A stretch of DNA of 9,207 nt, from the NCBI GenBank assembly GCA_020851615.1, contig JADZCL010000074.1, positions 1-9,207 of the forward strand, read 5' to 3'. This document shows positions 1 to 7,291 of this stretch, piece by piece. The DNA comes from Rubrivivax sp. (GTDB lineage Bacteria; Pseudomonadota; Gammaproteobacteria; Burkholderiales; Burkholderiaceae_C). The translations under genes were made by a program, and so were the position numbers. The notes under the pieces were generated by a model, which saw nothing but the letters and a program-made list of their open reading frames with translations, did no database searches and was not told the origin of the DNA. How positions within the stretch are numbered: position 1 is the first letter of the stretch; every line of letters starts with the position of its first letter.

Positions 1-1053
1 CCCGTCACGCTGGGCCTGGTGCTGGGGGCCAACGTGGGCAGCGGCGTGCTGGCGATGCTCGTCACGGCCACCGGCGGCGCCGAGCTGCGCCGGCTGCCGC
101 TGGGCAACCTGATCTTCAAGTGCGTGGGGGCGGCGCTGATCGTTCCCGTCCTGCCCGAGATGGAGCTGCTGCTGCGCAACCACGTGACCTACGTCCATCA
201 GCAGGTCGTGCTGTTCCACCTCGGCTTCAACCTGCTGCTGGCGCTGGCCTTCATCGGCTTCGTCGGCCCGGTGGCGCGCATCACCGAGCGCATGCTGCCG
301 AAGGCGAGGGCGCTCGGGCAGGGCAACGGGCCGCGGCATCTGGACCCGGTGGCGCTGGCCACGCCCAGCCTGGCCATCAGCTGCGCCGCACGCGAGGCGC
401 TGCACCAGGCCGATGTCGTCGAGACCATGCTGCGCGGCGTGCTGCCGGTGATGCGTGAGAACGATGTCGAGCTGGCCGAGAACCTGCGCCGCATGGACGA
501 CAGCGTCGACGAGCTGTACTCGGCGATCAAGTTCTACCTGACGCAGATCTCGCGCGAGGCGCTGTCCGAGCGCGAGGGCCGGCGCTGGACCGATATCGTC
601 AGCTTCACGATCAACATGGAGCAGATCGGCGACTGCATCGAGCGCATCGTGCAGGACCTGGAGGACAAGAAGATCCGCAAGGGCCTGCGCTTCTCGGACG
701 CCGGCATGGCCGAGATCTGCCACCTGCACGAGCGGCTGCTGGCCAACCTGCGCCTGGGCATGAGCGTCTTCCTCGACGGCCACGTGCGCGATGCGCAGCG
801 GCTCTTGGAGGAGAAGGCGCGCTTTCGCGACCTCGAGCGCGAGTACGCATCCAACCACATCATGCGGCTGCAGGACAACACCACCTCGAGCATCGAGACA
901 AGCTCGCTGCACCTGGACCTGCTGAGCGAGTTGAAGCGGATCAACTCGCACATCTGCTCGATCGCCTACCCGATCCTGGAGTCCGCCGGTGCGCTGGCCA
1001 GCACGCGCATCCGCCATTCGCAGTTGGCCAGCATCGATGAGCGGCCGCGCTAG
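1..1053 (+). CDS. Na/Pi cotransporter family protein with C-terminal PhoU-like domain (5' end missing)
   Basis: The frame is open from the first base, so this is the C-terminal 350 residues of a longer protein; the usual family length is about 550, so roughly 200 residues lie upstream. The start of the visible part, LGANVGSGVLAML, matches the GAN(I/V)G-type motif of the second Na_Pi_cotrans repeat. It is followed by hydrophobic helices around residues 35-60 and 68-95 (including HLGFNLLLALAF). From about residue 120 the protein becomes soluble and helical, with the pattern of PhoU-like domains (for example INMEQIGDCIERIVQDL, ending near residue 335). In the family, such proteins carry Na+-coupled phosphate across the inner membrane, and the PhoU-like tail is thought to regulate this. 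Substrate and direction are inferred from the family only. The stop is TAG at 1051-1053. The permease that follows is in the same frame. Confidence 0.9.
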   Translation, partial: PVTLGLVLGANVGSGVLAMLVTATGGAELRRLPLGNLIFKCVGAALIVPVLPEMELLLRNHVTYVHQQVVLFHLGFNLLLALAFIGFVGPVARITERMLPKARALGQGNGPRHLDPVALATPSLAISCAAREALHQADVVETMLRGVLPVMRENDVELAENLRRMDDSVDELYSAIKFYLTQISREALSEREGRRWTDIVSFTINMEQIGDCIERIVQDLEDKKIRKGLRFSDAGMAEICHLHERLLANLRLGMSVFLDGHVRDAQRLLEEKARFRDLEREYASNHIMRLQDNTTSSIETSSLHLDLLSELKRINSHICSIAYPILESAGALASTRIRHSQLASIDERPR

Positions 1054-1116
1054 TGGCAGGACGGTGCCGAGTCCCTCACAGCGCCGGCGTCGACGCGGGG
1101 CACCGGCAGCGCTCCC

Positions 1117-1989
1117 ATGGGCTTGAGCTGGCCGGTCGTGCTGGCCGTGCTGTGCGGTGCGGCGCTGCATGCGAGCTGGAATGCGCTCGTCAAGGCCAGC
1201 GGCGACAAGACCGTCGATACCGCGCTCGTGCATTTCCTGGGCGGGCTGGTCGTGCTGCCCCTGGCGCTGGCGGTGGGCGTGCCGCACAGGGAAGCCTGGC
1301 CCTTCCTCGCGGCGTCGATGTTCATCCACATCGCCTACTACAGCGCGCTGGCCGGCGCCTACCACCATGGCGAGCTGGGGCTGACCTATCCGATCATGCG
1401 GGGTTTCGCGCCGCTGCTGGTGGCGCTGGGCAGTGCGCCCTTCGTCGGCGAGGCGCTCACCCCTGCGGCCTGGGCCGGGGTGCTGTGCATCGCAGGGGGC
1501 GTGGCGCTTGTGGGCCTGGCCCATCCGGGGCAGGCGCTGCACCACGGCAAGGCGCTGGCGTTCGCCTTCGCCAACGCGGCGATCATCGCCGGCTACACCT
1601 TCGTCGACGGCCGCGGCGTGCGCACCGAGGTCGCCGCTGGCGGCGCGCCGCTGCGCTACATCCTGTGGTTGTTCGTCGTCGATGGCCTGCCCTTCCTGCT
1701 CCTGGTGCTGCTGCGCCGCGACGCCGCGGGGCGGCGGGCCATCGCGGCCTACGCGCGGCAGCGCTGGCCGCTGGCGGCGGTGGGTGGCGTGGCTTCGGTG
1801 GCCAGCTACGCGATCGCGCTGTGGGCGATGACGCGCGCGCCAGTGGCCAGCGTGGCCGCGCTGCGCGAGACCTCGGTGCTGTTTGCCAGCCTGCTCGGGA
1901 CCTGGCTGCTGAAGGAGCGCTTCGGCTGGCAGCGGGCCCTGGGCACGGGGGTGATCGTCGCCGGCGTCGTGGCGCTGCGCCTGGCGTGA
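1117..1989 (+). CDS. EamA/DMT-family permease (10-helix transporter)
   Basis: This 290-residue protein is of normal length for a drug/metabolite transporter superfamily member with two EamA repeats of five helices each. Hydrophobic segments run through the whole chain. Typical family stretches are the N-terminal ALHASWNALVKASGDK, GLTYPIMRGFAPLLVAL at the end of the first repeat, and ALRETSVLFASLLGTWLLKE followed by a final Gly/Val helix in the second. The ATG at 1117 is the only usable start, because no ATG, GTG or TTG lies in this frame between the TAG of the previous gene (1051) and 1117. I see no strong Shine-Dalgarno sequence before it. The 63-bp gap and shared strand suggest co-transcription with the Na/Pi cotransporter. 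The substrate cannot be read from sequence; members of this superfamily export or import amino acids, nucleotides and other small metabolites. Confidence 0.9.
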   Translation: MGLSWPVVLAVLCGAALHASWNALVKASGDKTVDTALVHFLGGLVVLPLALAVGVPHREAWPFLAASMFIHIAYYSALAGAYHHGELGLTYPIMRGFAPLLVALGSAPFVGEALTPAAWAGVLCIAGGVALVGLAHPGQALHHGKALAFAFANAAIIAGYTFVDGRGVRTEVAAGGAPLRYILWLFVVDGLPFLLLVLLRRDAAGRRAIAAYARQRWPLAAVGGVASVASYAIALWAMTRAPVASVAALRETSVLFASLLGTWLLKERFGWQRALGTGVIVAGVVALRLA

Positions 1990-2007
1990 ACGGCAGCCGG
2001 TGCCGTT
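1989..2007. terminator. Small hairpin between convergent genes, possible weak terminator
   Basis: A perfect 7-bp inverted repeat (AACGGCA, 5-base loop GCCGG, TGCCGTT) begins at the last base of the permease stop codon. It lies in the 34-bp gap before the end of the convergent small gene. No T-run follows on either strand, so it is not a classical intrinsic terminator; Rho-dependent termination is equally possible. Confidence 0.35.
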
Positions 2008-2023
2008 GCCGGCGGAGCCCGCT

Positions 2024-2338
2024 TCAGCCGCCTGGACGCTGGGTGAAGAGGCGGGCCGCGCGGTTCTTCAACTCCAGCAGTTCGCTGGGTGATACCGAAT
2101 AGCGACCGCTGGTGCGGTCGACGTCGACCCTGAACTCGACCTCGCGCCCGCCCTTGGCCAGCAGGCCGACGGTGAAGGTGTAGTCCGCGCGCCGCGCCGG
2201 CAGGCCTTGCGCGCCGGCGTCGTAGTCCTCGTACTGCACGTTGCGGATCTCGCCGCTGGCCATGTCGAGCTCGCCGTGGCCGTGTACCTCGTCATCTTCC
2301 AGTTCGTCGACGAGGGCAATGGTGATCTGCAGGTCCAT
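2024..2338 (-). CDS. Small acidic protein of unknown function
   Basis: A 104-residue product read from ATG at 2338. I do not recognise the family. The N-terminal part is acidic (MDLQITIALVDELEDDEVHG), followed by alternating beta-type stretches (YTFTVGLLAKGG, VEFRVDVD) and a C-terminal part that looks like a short helix (PSELLELKNRAARLF). There is no signal peptide, membrane segment or cysteine motif, so a small soluble cytoplasmic protein is likely. The frame extends upstream to a TTG at 2386, but a TAGAAT box at 2395-2400 would put the transcript start near that point, so ATG at 2338 is preferred despite a poor Shine-Dalgarno sequence. The gene converges on the permease with 34 bp between stop codons and diverges from the CHASE-EAL gene. 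It is accepted as real because its codons keep the strong GC3 pattern and it fills a gap left by the plus-strand genes. Confidence 0.7.
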   Translation of the reverse strand: MDLQITIALVDELEDDEVHGHGELDMASGEIRNVQYEDYDAGAQGLPARRADYTFTVGLLAKGGREVEFRVDVDRTSGRYSVSPSELLELKNRAARLFTQRPGG

Positions 2339-2383
2339 GATGCGGTGCGCAGGAAGCGGCGGAACGGTGGTCGCCAGGCGAGC

Positions 2384-2411
2384 CAAGGCGCGCGATTCTA
2401 GGCGCGCCTTG
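2384..2411. repeat. Perfect 10-bp inverted repeat in the divergent intergenic region
   Basis: The arms CAAGGCGCGC (2384-2393) and GCGCGCCTTG (2402-2411) are exact reverse complements, separated by the 8 bases GATTCTAG. The centre contains the minus-strand TAGAAT box. The site could be an operator for a regulator of the small gene or of both divergent genes, or a hairpin at the 5' end of the minus-strand transcript. Confidence 0.6.
2395..2400 (-). promoter_or_regulatory. Candidate -10 box TAGAAT for the small minus-strand gene
   Basis: On the minus strand the sequence reads TAGAAT, five of six matches to the sigma-70 -10 consensus, about 57 bases upstream of the ATG at 2338. No good -35 element lies 16-18 bases further upstream (the stretch there reads GCAAGC/GGCAAG), so the promoter would be weak or activator-dependent. 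Confidence 0.4.
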
Positions 2412-2564
2412 CTTGCGCTTGCCCGCGTACGAGCACCTCATGCGCCGCGGTCCCGGCGCGGCGACCATCGCTGCAGCGGCAGGATTGCGCGGTTCGACAC
2501 CGTCCGCAGGCAGCGGCATCAAGCCTGCGCTGTTGCGGCCGAAACCGCATGGGCGCCAGCGGAT

Positions 2565-2593
2565 TTGCCCTGCGCACGCGTCGTTGGTATCGT
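2565..2593 (+). promoter_or_regulatory. Candidate sigma-70-like promoter for the CHASE-EAL gene
   Basis: TTGCCC (2565-2570) and TATCGT (2588-2593) match the -35 and -10 consensus in four of six positions each and are separated by exactly 17 bp. Transcription would begin near 2600, leaving a leader of about 20 bases before the ATG at 2620. This agrees with choosing that start rather than a longer upstream extension. Confidence 0.4.
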
Positions 2594-2619
2594 CCACCGG
2601 ATCCTGCCCACCTGACCCC

Positions 2620-5600
2620 ATGTCTGCCCGCAGCCATTGGCTCGTCGCCGGTACCGTGCTGCTGGTCGGTCTGGGCCTGACCGCCTGGCTGGTGCACTAC
2701 CAGACGCAAGCCAACGGCAAGGTCGTGCAGCAGCGCTTCGAGCATGAGGCGCGCGCCGCCACCGACGCGATCCGAGCCCGCGTCACGGCGTATTCGGATC
2801 TGGTCGCCGGTGTGCGCGACCTCTACCTCGCCACGCCCGACATGGGGCACCGACGCTTCGAGCGCATCCTGTCCGGGCGGCAGTTGCGTGAGCGCTACCC
2901 CGAGATCCGCAATATCTCGTTTGCCCGCTTTGCCACGACTGACCAGCTCCCGGCCCTGGAGCAGAGCCTGCAGGCACAGGCCGAGGACCTGCAGACCCCG
3001 GCCTCCGGCGCGATCATCCACCCGCGGCTGCCGGGGCCGGATCACTACGTCATCCAGTACCTCTGGCCGCGTGAGCGCAACAGCGGCGTCTTTGGCCTGG
3101 ACATCGGCTCCCAGCCGGCCAACGTCGCTGCCCTGTTGCGGGCGCGCCGCACCGGTCAGCCGGTGCTCTCGGCGCCCTTCGATCTGCTGCAGGAGACCGT
3201 GCAACGCCAGGCCTTCATGCTGCGCTATCCGGTGTTCGTGCCGGACGGTGCCGCCGCAGGGCCGCCGCGCTTCATCGGTGCAGTCGCCGCAGCGGTGCGC
3301 ACGCACGAGATGCTCGAGGCCATCCGCGCGGCGGGCTCCCTCAGGGGCGTGGCGCTGCGGCTGGACGACATCGGCGCGGCGGATGCAGCCGTGCCGGGGC
3401 CGGCGCAGCTGCTTGGCGCGGTGGGTGCTGCGGCAAGCGAGCCGGACGTCCATGCCGCGCGCCTGGTGCGCACGCTGGATCTGTACGGCCGCCGCTGGCA
3501 GCTGAGCTTTGCGGCCTTGACGCCGCTGATCTCGCCGTCCGAGCGGCTGCTGCCGGCCTGGATGGCCGCCGCGGGTGCCACGCTGTCGCTGCTGGCCGCC
3601 CTGGCCGCTGGCTGGCTGATGCGCCAGCGTACGCAGGCCTTGCGCGTGATGCAGACTGCCCACGGTGCACTGCACGACCGCGAGCAGCGTCTGCGCGCCA
3701 TCTTCCACCAGGCCGCCGTCGGCGTGGCGCTGGTGGATATCCGCAGTGGACGCCTGGTCGACGCCAACCAGAAGTGCTGCGCGATGCTGGGCTACACGCG
3801 TGCTGAACTGCTCGAACGCGACACGCGCGCCATCTCCGACCCGGCCGACCAGTCGACCGAGGGTGAGCTGGTGCAGCGTCTGCTCGACCAGGAGATCCCC
3901 TCGGGCCACCTCGAGAAGCGCCTGTGCGGCAAGGACGGCCAGGCGATCTGGGTCGACCTGACGATCTCACCCATCCTGCAGCCCGGCAAGCCGCTCACCC
4001 AGGCCATGTACGTGATGCAAGACATCACGCAGCGGCGGGAGGTTGACGAGGCCCTGCAACGCAGCGAACGGCGTCAGCGGACGATGCTCGACCACCTGCC
4101 GATCGGCATCATCCTGGCCAGCATCGCCGACCGCATCGAGTACCGCAACGCCGCCTACCTGAGGATTACCGGCTACACGCCGGACGTGGTGTACGACTCG
4201 GGCTCGTGGTTCCAGCACGCCTATCCCGACCCGCATCAGCGCGCTCAGGCGATGCAGCAATGGGGCATGCTGCGCGACAAGGCCCTGGCCGGCAACGGCA
4301 TCATGCAGGAGCACGAGTACTTCATCCAGTGTGCCGACGGCGCGCAGCGCACGGTGGCCATTTCGGGCGTCCTCATGGAGGGCATGGAGATGGTCCTCAT
4401 CGAGGACCTCACCGACCGCAAGGCGGCGCAGACCGAGATCAGCTACCTGGCCAGCTTCGACCCGCTCACCGGACTGGCCAACCGCCGCCAGCTTCTGGCG
4501 CGCCTTGCCGATGCGATGCAGCGCTGCGCCAGGAACGAGGGCTGCGGTGCGGTGCTGATGCTCGACCTGGACCACTTCAAGACGCTCAACGAGACGCGTG
4601 GCCACGAGTGCGGTGACGAATTGCTGCGCCTGGTGGCGCAGCGGCTGCTGGTCTTCGTGCAGGGGCAGGACACGCTGGCCCGGCACGGGGACGATGCCTT
4701 CGTGCTCGTGCTGGAAGCCGCGGGCAGCAGCATCGACGCGATGGCGGCGCACGCCAGTGACGTGGGCCGGCGCATCCTCGAGGTGCTGCGCCAGCCCTTC
4801 ATGCTCGATGGCGAGCCCTATCACACCTCGGCCAGCATCGGTGCCGCGCTCTTCAGGGGGCAGGAAGAGAGCGTCGATGACCTCCTGCAGCAGGTCGACA
4901 TGGCGCTCTACCAGGCCAAGGCGGCCGGGCGCGATACCTTGTGTTTCTACGATGCCGACGTGCAGGCGCGCGTGCACGCGCGTGCGCAGCTCGAGCGCGA
5001 CCTGCGTACCGCGCTGGCCGAGAACCAGTTCGAGCTCTACTACCAGGCCCAGGTCTGTGACGGCCGCGTGCTGGGCGCCGAGGCACTGGTGCGTTGGCAC
5101 CACCCACAGGCGGGCTTCGTCTCGCCCGGACAGTTCATTCCGCTTGCCGAGGAGAGCGGCCTGATCCTGCCGCTGGGCCAGTGGGTGCTCGAAACCGCTT
5201 GCCGGCAGCTGGTGCGCTGGGCTGCGGACCCGCGATTGGCGCCGCTCAAGCTCGCGGTGAACGTCAGCCCGCGCCAGTTCTCCCAGCCCGACTTCACCGA
5301 CCAGGTGCTGGCCGCGCTCGCGTCCACCGGGGCCAACCCGCAGCGCCTGGAGCTCGAGCTCACCGAGGGCCTGCTGCTGCAGGACGTGGAGGGCACGATC
5401 AGCAAGATGGCGGCGCTCAAGGCCTATGGCGTGGGGTTCTCGCTGGACGACTTCGGCACCGGCTACTCGTCGCTGTCCTACCTCAAGCGCCTGCCGCTGG
5501 ACAAGCTCAAGATCGACCAGAGTTTCGTGCGCGACGTGCTCGTCGACCCCAACGACGCCGCCATCGCGCGGACCATCGTCGCGCTGGGCGCGAGCCTGGG

Positions 5601-5766
5601 CCTGCGCACGGTTGCCGAGGGCGTCGAGACCGAGGCGCAGCGCGCCTTCCTGCAGCGCAGCGGCTGCGACACCTGGCAGGGCTATCTGTTTGGCAAGCCG
5701 GTGGCGGGCCCCGCGTTCGAAGCCTCTGTGGGCGAACTGCAGGGGCTGGGGGTGGCGTCCCCTTGA
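2620..5766 (+). CDS. Membrane receptor CHASE-PAS-PAS-GGDEF(degenerate)-EAL, predicted c-di-GMP phosphodiesterase
   Basis: The 1048-residue protein has a first membrane helix at about 6-25, a periplasmic CHASE domain (about 35-255; YPEIRNISF at 93-101, FGLDIGSQP at 158-166) and a second helix at 312-334. The cytoplasmic part has PAS domains at about 355-475 and 480-600, a GGDEF domain at about 608-775 and an EAL domain at about 795-1035. The EAL catalytic set is complete: EALVRW (821-826), N881, ELTE (913-916), DDFGTG (943-948), K964, E1000 and Q1020, so c-di-GMP hydrolysis to pGpG is predicted. The GGDEF loop reads GDDAF (690-694) and the I-site is QGQD, yet D649, N657 and D666 of the nucleotide pocket remain. 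It is therefore probably no cyclase but may bind GTP. CHASE domains sense small extracellular ligands; the ligand here is unknown. The ATG at 2620 places the first helix at the N terminus. A frame extension upstream to TTG at 2413 is low-complexity and lacks support. Confidence 0.93.
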   Translation: MSARSHWLVAGTVLLVGLGLTAWLVHYQTQANGKVVQQRFEHEARAATDAIRARVTAYSDLVAGVRDLYLATPDMGHRRFERILSGRQLRERYPEIRNISFARFATTDQLPALEQSLQAQAEDLQTPASGAIIHPRLPGPDHYVIQYLWPRERNSGVFGLDIGSQPANVAALLRARRTGQPVLSAPFDLLQETVQRQAFMLRYPVFVPDGAAAGPPRFIGAVAAAVRTHEMLEAIRAAGSLRGVALRLDDIGAADAAVPGPAQLLGAVGAAASEPDVHAARLVRTLDLYGRRWQLSFAALTPLISPSERLLPAWMAAAGATLSLLAALAAGWLMRQRTQALRVMQTAHGALHDREQRLRAIFHQAAVGVALVDIRSGRLVDANQKCCAMLGYTRAELLERDTRAISDPADQSTEGELVQRLLDQEIPSGHLEKRLCGKDGQAIWVDLTISPILQPGKPLTQAMYVMQDITQRREVDEALQRSERRQRTMLDHLPIGIILASIADRIEYRNAAYLRITGYTPDVVYDSGSWFQHAYPDPHQRAQAMQQWGMLRDKALAGNGIMQEHEYFIQCADGAQRTVAISGVLMEGMEMVLIEDLTDRKAAQTEISYLASFDPLTGLANRRQLLARLADAMQRCARNEGCGAVLMLDLDHFKTLNETRGHECGDELLRLVAQRLLVFVQGQDTLARHGDDAFVLVLEAAGSSIDAMAAHASDVGRRILEVLRQPFMLDGEPYHTSASIGAALFRGQEESVDDLLQQVDMALYQAKAAGRDTLCFYDADVQARVHARAQLERDLRTALAENQFELYYQAQVCDGRVLGAEALVRWHHPQAGFVSPGQFIPLAEESGLILPLGQWVLETACRQLVRWAADPRLAPLKLAVNVSPRQFSQPDFTDQVLAALASTGANPQRLELELTEGLLLQDVEGTISKMAALKAYGVGFSLDDFGTGYSSLSYLKRLPLDKLKIDQSFVRDVLVDPNDAAIARTIVALGASLGLRTVAEGVETEAQRAFLQRSGCDTWQGYLFGKPVAGPAFEASVGELQGLGVASP

Positions 5767-5812
5767 CGCCGCACGCGCCGCCGCGATGGCAGCCTGCCTG
5801 TACGCTTGCGGG

Positions 5813-7279
5813 ATGACGAACGCGCCGACCACCCTCGCCGATTTCGAGCACATGTTCGATCTCGCTCCGGTGTCCCTGTGGCTGCAGGACTTCAGCGGCG
5901 TGCGTGCGCTTTTCGAGAGCTGGCGTGCGCAGGGCGTGACCGACGTGCGCGCACATCTGCTGGCCCAGCCGCAGGCGCAGCGCGCCTATGGCCAGGCCAT
6001 CCGCATCCTGCGCGTGAACCGACGCACGCTCGATCTGTTCGGCGCCAGCGACCAGCGCGCGCTCGAGGAGGCGCTGCCGCTGGTCTTTCGCGACGAGATG
6101 CACGTGCACTCGATCGCCGAGATCGAGCAGCTCTGGGCGGATGGCAACAGCTTCGACAACCAGACCGTCAACTACACGCTCGATGGCCGGCGCCTGGACG
6201 TGCGGGTGCGCGGGCGCGTGCTGCCCGGGCACGAGGCGGCATGGGACCGCGTGCTCGTCTCGCTCGAGGACCACACCGGACAGATGCGCGCGCAGCGCCG
6301 CCTGCAGGACAGCGAGCGCTACGCGCGCGGCCTGTTCGAGCACTCGCCGGTCTCGCTGTGGGTCGAGGACTTCAGCCAGGTCAAGCGGCTGCTGGACGGG
6401 GTGCGCGAGCAAGGCATCCGCGACTTCAGGACCTTCCTGAAGGTGCACCCCGAATTCATCGAGCGCTGCATGCGCGAGATCCGCGTCATCGACGTCAACC
6501 AGGTCACGTTGACCCTCTTCGGGGCACCGGACAAGCGCAGCCTGCTGGGTGCGACCGAGCGCGTGTTCGGCGCGCGGATGCGCGACTCCTTCGCCGAGCA
6601 GTTGCTGGACCTGTGGGACGGGCAACTGGTGCAGCAGCGCGAGGTCGTCAACACCACCCTGGCTGGCGAGCCACTTCACATCCACATGCAGTTTGCGGTG
6701 CTGGAGGCGCACCGGGACGACTGGAGCATGGTGCTGGTCTCGCTGGTGGACATCACCGCGCGCAAGAAGGCCGAGGCCTACCTCGAGTACCTGGGCAAGC
6801 ACGACGTGCTGACCGGCCTGCGCAACCGCGCCTTCTACGTCGACGAGCTCAACCGCCTCACGCGCAAGGGGCCGTGGCCGGTGGCGCTGCTGGTCATGGA
6901 CATGAATGGCCTCAAGGCGGTGAATGACGAGCATGGCCACGCTGCCGGTGATGCGCTGCTGCGCCGCGCCGGCGAGGTGCTGGGCAAGGCGGTCGACAGC
7001 CCGGGCTGCGCGGCCCGCATCGGTGGCGACGAGTTCTGCGTCCTCATCCCGGGCGGTGACGAGCGTGCCGCGCAGGGCATGGCCGAGCGGGTGGCCGGCC
7101 TCGTCGAGATCAACAACCAGTTCTACCCGGGACAGGCGCTCAGCTTTGCCACCGGCACGGCGGTGGCACGCAGCGGTGAGCAGATCGAGTCCGCGGTCCA
7201 CCACGCCGACCAGGCCATGTACGAGGACAAGGCCCGCCTGTACGCCAGCCTGAAGCTGGAGCGCCGCCGCCCGGTCTGA
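5813..7279 (+). CDS. Diguanylate cyclase with two tandem PAS-like sensor modules
   Basis: The 488-residue protein has no membrane segment and is probably cytoplasmic. Two copies of a PAS-like module occupy residues 15-155 and 175-315; the second ends in SLVDITARKKAE, the usual PAS-to-GGDEF junction. A GGDEF domain follows (about 325-485) with HDVLTGLRNR at 330-339, metal- and substrate-binding D363, N371 and D380, and an intact GGDEF at 404-408. It should therefore make c-di-GMP from two GTP. The inhibitory I-site (RxxD before the signature) is replaced by DSPG, so classical product inhibition is not expected. ATG at 5813 gives MTNAPTTLADF and lies 46 bp after the phosphodiesterase stop. An in-frame ATG at 5786 would add nine residues and cannot be excluded; neither has a clear Shine-Dalgarno sequence. 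The short gap suggests co-transcription with the opposing phosphodiesterase. The signal sensed is unknown. Confidence 0.92.
   Translation: MTNAPTTLADFEHMFDLAPVSLWLQDFSGVRALFESWRAQGVTDVRAHLLAQPQAQRAYGQAIRILRVNRRTLDLFGASDQRALEEALPLVFRDEMHVHSIAEIEQLWADGNSFDNQTVNYTLDGRRLDVRVRGRVLPGHEAAWDRVLVSLEDHTGQMRAQRRLQDSERYARGLFEHSPVSLWVEDFSQVKRLLDGVREQGIRDFRTFLKVHPEFIERCMREIRVIDVNQVTLTLFGAPDKRSLLGATERVFGARMRDSFAEQLLDLWDGQLVQQREVVNTTLAGEPLHIHMQFAVLEAHRDDWSMVLVSLVDITARKKAEAYLEYLGKHDVLTGLRNRAFYVDELNRLTRKGPWPVALLVMDMNGLKAVNDEHGHAAGDALLRRAGEVLGKAVDSPGCAARIGGDEFCVLIPGGDERAAQGMAERVAGLVEINNQFYPGQALSFATGTAVARSGEQIESAVHHADQAMYEDKARLYASLKLERRRPV
5855..6757 (+). repeat. Internal duplication: two copies of a 141-residue sensor module
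   Basis: Copy 1 covers 5855-6277 and copy 2 covers 6335-6757, with a 480-bp (160-codon) period. The two align without gaps, with about 54 identical residues of 141 by hand count. Shared landmarks are PVSLW..DFS, the LFGA.D.R.L stretch, VN.TL.G and VLVSL.D.T. The copies have diverged enough that the DNA is no longer a simple direct repeat, so the duplication is old. Confidence 0.85.
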
Positions 7280-7291
7280 ACGGCGCGCTCG

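Noticed and set aside
1053..2102. 349-codon plus-strand frame overlapping the permease
   Set aside because: The translation is Arg/Ala/Gly-rich without hydrophobic segments, while the other frame gives a normal ten-helix EamA protein.
2413..2619. N-terminal extension of the CHASE-EAL protein from TTG at 2413
   Set aside because: It would put 69 low-complexity residues before the first membrane helix and would start upstream of the candidate promoter at 2565-2593; ATG at 2620 gives a normal receptor N terminus.
5763..5791. TTGACG at 5763-5768 as a -35 element for a separate cyclase promoter
   Set aside because: No -10-like hexamer stands 16-18 bp downstream (the sequence there is ATGGCA), so an independent promoter is not supported.
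5426..5812. Upstream extension of the cyclase frame into the EAL gene
   Set aside because: This part overlaps the catalytic end of the EAL domain in another frame and its translation is Ser/Arg/Cys-rich with no domain; the conserved sensor module begins only after 5813.
2398..7204. Long minus-strand open frames (about 503, 628 and 565 codons) opposite the two c-di-GMP genes
   Set aside because: They are in register with the sense codons, so antisense stops arise only at sense TTA, CTA or TCA codons, which are rare at this GC content; the break near 3967 is exactly a TCA serine codon. Their translations are low-complexity, rich in Arg, Gln and His, with no domain, whereas the plus strand gives complete conserved domains.
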